NCBI GenBank assembly: GCA_964023205.1
Contig: OZ026845.1
Location: 3,668,001-3,732,000 of the forward strand
Direction: 5' to 3'
Length of the DNA stretch: 64,000 bases
Source: Lutraria lutraria
Lineage: Eukaryota; Mollusca; Bivalvia; Venerida; Mactridae
This document shows positions 60,960 to 64,000 of this stretch, piece after piece (the first letter of the stretch is position 1; each line of letters opens with the position of its first letter). The notes beneath the pieces were generated by a model. That model was not told the DNA's origin. It worked only from the letters and a program-made list of their open reading frames with translations, and searched no databases. The translations under genes and the position numbers were made by a program.

Positions 60960-63178
60960 CATGTATATATTTACATCGTAGTTGTTATTACCACGTGGGC
61001 TCCCTCATCAATTCTTGTAAGCATTGAATGAAATATTGATCTGTCTTCAGCTATCCAGATAATTGATAGATACAGCGATACATGTGGGAAAATCACCATA
61101 ACAGATGTCAGTAAAACACAGTAATACTTGTAAAATAAATTGAAATTGAAGTTACGGTGAATTCATTGGGACTGAAATGTCTGCTTCACACTATCACGCA
61201 TGATGTCTCATTTGAACCACTTCCTCCACTCTTGTGCCATGATAGACAAAAATGATGAGATCACTTCAGCTCAGATTCACATGTCAATGAATCTTAAATG
61301 ACTACAAGAGTAACCGCACAATTTTCAGTTAAAACTCATCTTGTAAGGCCACATAGGAACAGCCCAACTTAGAGATCAGACAAAGTCTATATCATCATTT
61401 CTTGCTGCATCAGGGTTCATACTTCAAGAGTACAAGAGGCAATTTGGTTGGTTATCAAATTTGATTGGATATTTTGCCAATAAAGATTTAGACCAAGTTT
61501 TGCGATGATTGAATGGTATCACTGTTATTTAGATAGCAGACAACTATTGTGAACGGCACCTATCCAAATATTGATGATGTTCACATAATAGGTCTCATCA
61601 AGATGGTAGTATGGCAACAGAAAAGACACAAACCTAGATAAATTTATTTCAACAACATAATATGCTTAAACAACAAAGCTGCATAACAAGAAATATAGTA
61701 GTAATTATAAGAAAATGAATGTACCAAATAAAGGAAGTTTTCATCTATTTCGCTAGGAAGCTGTCTGAATATCTGATATAAGGTGGGTGGTCCTTCCCCG
61801 GTGCATGTCTGGTGTCTACCTCCTCCCCGAAAATATTACCCAGGCTGTTGGTACGACTTCAAGACAACATCAATAACAACAGCAATCAAATTAAGCATTT
61901 ACCTCCAAAAACATTGGAATGGTATTAAAGTTATACTACTTGTAGTTAACTAGCCCACCGAAGAAATATGGCCGGTAAACTATCGATCAATTAGAGGTTT
62001 TAGTCTATTTTATCATTCAAAACGGCTGATTGGCGAAAATCCTTCACATTATATAGTCTTTTGTCACAGGTGATTGTAAACTGGTTGTGTTTAGTCGAAA
62101 CAAAATGTAAACATAATGTTTTTTATACATGTACATAACATGAGCTGATCAGTAAAGTGTATGGTATAGCATTACCACAAACTCTATTCGTCTGCGGTTT
62201 CAGTAAAGCAAGTGATGAAATAGGATATTAAATAAATCAGATTAGCACCTCTTGTGGTAAAATAAGAATTGTACATTAGACTTGTAACTACAATATCTGA
62301 TCACTTTTTATCAATGATGTACACAATATTTGTTCACACTCAAGCTTTAAAATGTACCCAATTTTAGTTCAGTAAAAAGGTAATTGACTATAAATTTGAA
62401 ACTTATCTGAAAAGATATGTTACAGTTATCTTGAAAAGAAGTTATTAATTTTGTAGTAGTTCTATCAATGTTGGCTAGCATTAAATTATATGCAAGTAAA
62501 TAAATACACTAATTAATGCAACCCGTCGTTGATACATCAATAAGAAGAAACAAAAATGCAAAAAAGTAACAACAAAATGTTCACAAAACAACATTCTTTG
62601 TTAGATATCCATGCACACGCTCAACGAATGGTTTTGCATTACATGCTACATATGATAGCAAAACTTGCAGAGCCACGCTACCAATCAAACTTTGGATGTC
62701 GGCAACTAATCCTTGCCTCTGTTGATAAGATAAAGCGTTCAAGGCGAAAAGAAATGGGATGTACGCATCTGTAATATAGTATCCAAGAGCAGCACCTGGA
62801 AAATAGAAATGATTATAAAAATCGCATGTTTTATATTAAGGAAATATGGACAAGGGAGACAACTATGACGAATTTCATACCATTTCTGTATAGATTAAGT
62901 TATCTCCCATCACTAATGTAAAGTAATTAAAATAACCACCAGGAAAGTCACTACATCTTCAAAGAGCGAAACATATATTTATCAGATGATAGGGGTACGC
63001 ATAGTGAATGTAATCAATATAAGGTGGCATCATTTACTATACAACAGAGCTTCAACATCTCAGTGTTTGATATGAAACCATTTCTTAACAAAGAAATGTC
63101 AACATCAACAAGAAATAATCACAGTAAGGATACGTGTATATTTTCATTTGGTTAAACGAAGCACTTACAGTCAGAGAC
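60960..63178. repeat. Right copy of the segmental duplication (uninterrupted)
   Basis: The compact counterpart of 51305-58570, lacking all three insertions of the left copy. It contains the intact last exon of the C19orf12-like gene and probably its long 3' UTR; a minus-strand AATAAA lies at about 61645. It serves as the empty-site reference for dating the left-copy insertions. Confidence 0.85.
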
Positions 63179-63548
63179 TTTTAAATAGTGATTTTCCGTT
63201 GGAGGAAACCCGAGGAGTATGACCAAATGCAAATTAAAGAATTTATTTTTCAATTGATGTATAGTAATGTATTTATGCAGAGTCGTTCATTTTTAACAAA
63301 CATAAGATTCATGAATAATTTCAATACTGTATCATAACCATGTAAAAGTAACTAAATTCTTACCAACAATGCCACCAACAAGAGCCCCATTGCGACCACC
63401 AACAACACCACCAACAACAGAACCACCAAAACCCCAGAGTGATTGATTATATATATCTACAATATGTAAATTATGTGTCAGTTCCTGTGTTCGATTTTGC
63501 TGGTTTGGATTTTCCCACCAACACTTAAACAGACATTCAGTGTTCTTG
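62581..63548 (-). CDS. C19orf12-like glycine-zipper protein, last two exons
   Basis: Two exons on the minus strand. The upstream exon (63548 to 63364) ends with the donor TTG|GTAAGA. The last exon (62795 to 62581) follows the acceptor TTTTCCAG, and a split GGT codon joins them in frame. The joined protein shows a glycine zipper ('GFGGSVVGGVVGGRNGALVG', then 'GIVGAALGYYITDAYIPFLF'), then 'QQRQGLVADIQSLIGSVALQ', and ends 'ERVHGYLTKNVVL'. This matches the layout of human C19orf12: glycine-rich hairpin, then a W/Y-x-T motif, P, Q-R-L and I-I positions. C19orf12 is a small membrane protein of mitochondria, ER and lipid droplets, mutated in a neurodegeneration with brain iron. The N-terminal part of the upstream exon (63548 to about 63450) has no clear match and its acceptor is uncertain. 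Any first exon probably lies beyond the window. Confidence 0.65.
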
Positions 63549-63584
63549 CTGTTTTAAATTAATGTATTTTCAATTTAAGTAAAA

Positions 63585-64000
63585 CAAGAGAGCCAATATT
63601 GCCCTATATCGCTCATCTGAGAACAACTGCACTATAATTAATGACCAGGTAAAATAGTTTTCATCTTGTATTACCCGTTTCAACACAGATTTTGATCAAA
63701 CGAAATCTTAATTTTCATGAATACAGAATGCAGGTAAATATACATTCTGTTTAAATATGATCATGATTACTGAAGAAATGAAGGTGCAATTGTGTAAACA
63801 ATCTGAAATATAGTTATTTTTCTTAGTCCCTTCAAGTGTTAGTTATTGCCCAAAATCAAACTCATCAAAGACCAAGGTCATGCACATTCACTCTAAATGT
63901 GGTTAGGATTGGTGAAGAAATTAAGGTGCAGCAGTCTAAATAAGCTAAAATATAGCCAATTTTCTAAATCAACGCATGACTTTTGAAGTACTTGTCCGAT
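63585..64000. repeat. Molluscan dispersed repeat, cut by the window end
   Basis: It begins with 'acaagagagccaatattgccctatatcgctcatctgag' words at 63584-63621, the usual start of this family as I remember it. It continues with 'ggttaggattggtgaagaaattaaggtgcag', a variant of the '(g)gttaggtgaag' unit. It is the same family as 35200-36175. Confidence 0.7.

Overview
This is a gene-poor, AT-rich eukaryotic window, most probably from a bivalve mollusc. The lineage call rests on several sequence families that I know from molluscan genomes. These are a tRNA-derived SINE with the conserved 'agctgtccagctg...ttctatccaggtg' core at the left edge, the dispersed repeat that opens '...ctatatcgctca(c/t)...' and carries tandem 'aggtttggtgaagatccaatc' units, a LINE reverse-transcriptase relic, and an intron-containing RING-less B-box (TRIM-like) gene with an NHL-like C-terminus. 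The call is an inference. No species can be read from the sequence.

Layout. 1-18.9 kb is non-coding and holds a SINE, a 334-bp foldback MITE with target-site duplication (893-1226), a 1.2-kb element built on an 11-bp-spaced GAAG motif (10433-11611), a tRNA-like relic (14432) and a degenerate minisatellite (17.63-17.86 kb). 18925-21197 is a 37-bp satellite of about 61 copies whose variants recur every 296 bp, an 8-monomer higher-order repeat. 21.2-43.8 kb is again without recognisable genes; it carries a 3.46-kb inverted-repeat element with poly-C termini and subterminal GTAACGTAAA motifs (28532-31995), a tandem dispersed repeat (35.2-36.18 kb) and small MITEs. 43783-44320 is a TA-flanked MITE just upstream of the only multi-domain gene.

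44628-51187 is the TRIM-like gene on the plus strand. Exon 1 encodes two B-boxes. Intron 1 has swollen to 4.7 kb through a 3456-bp transposon (45713-49168) bounded by a perfect 8-bp duplication, ATTTCAAA. Exon 2 encodes a coiled coil and an NHL-like region broken by a frameshift, an in-frame stop and a second frameshift, so the gene looks like a recent pseudogene unless these are assembly errors.

51.3-63.5 kb is a diverged segmental duplication on the minus strand. The right copy (60.96-63.18 kb, plus a further exon to 63.55 kb) carries the two 3' exons of a glycine-zipper protein resembling C19orf12. The left copy (51.3-58.57 kb) holds a dead paralogue of the last exon. That exon is split by a 1662-bp transposon with 8-bp duplication CATTTTTG, and its reading frame joins exactly across the insertion. 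A LINE relic (54.6-55.9 kb) and an inverted-repeat element sit in the same left copy. The intact right copy therefore works as an empty-site control for the insertions in the left.

Nothing prokaryotic (operon, CRISPR, ribosome binding sites) is present. Most short open frames in the window are chance frames in AT-rich non-coding DNA.
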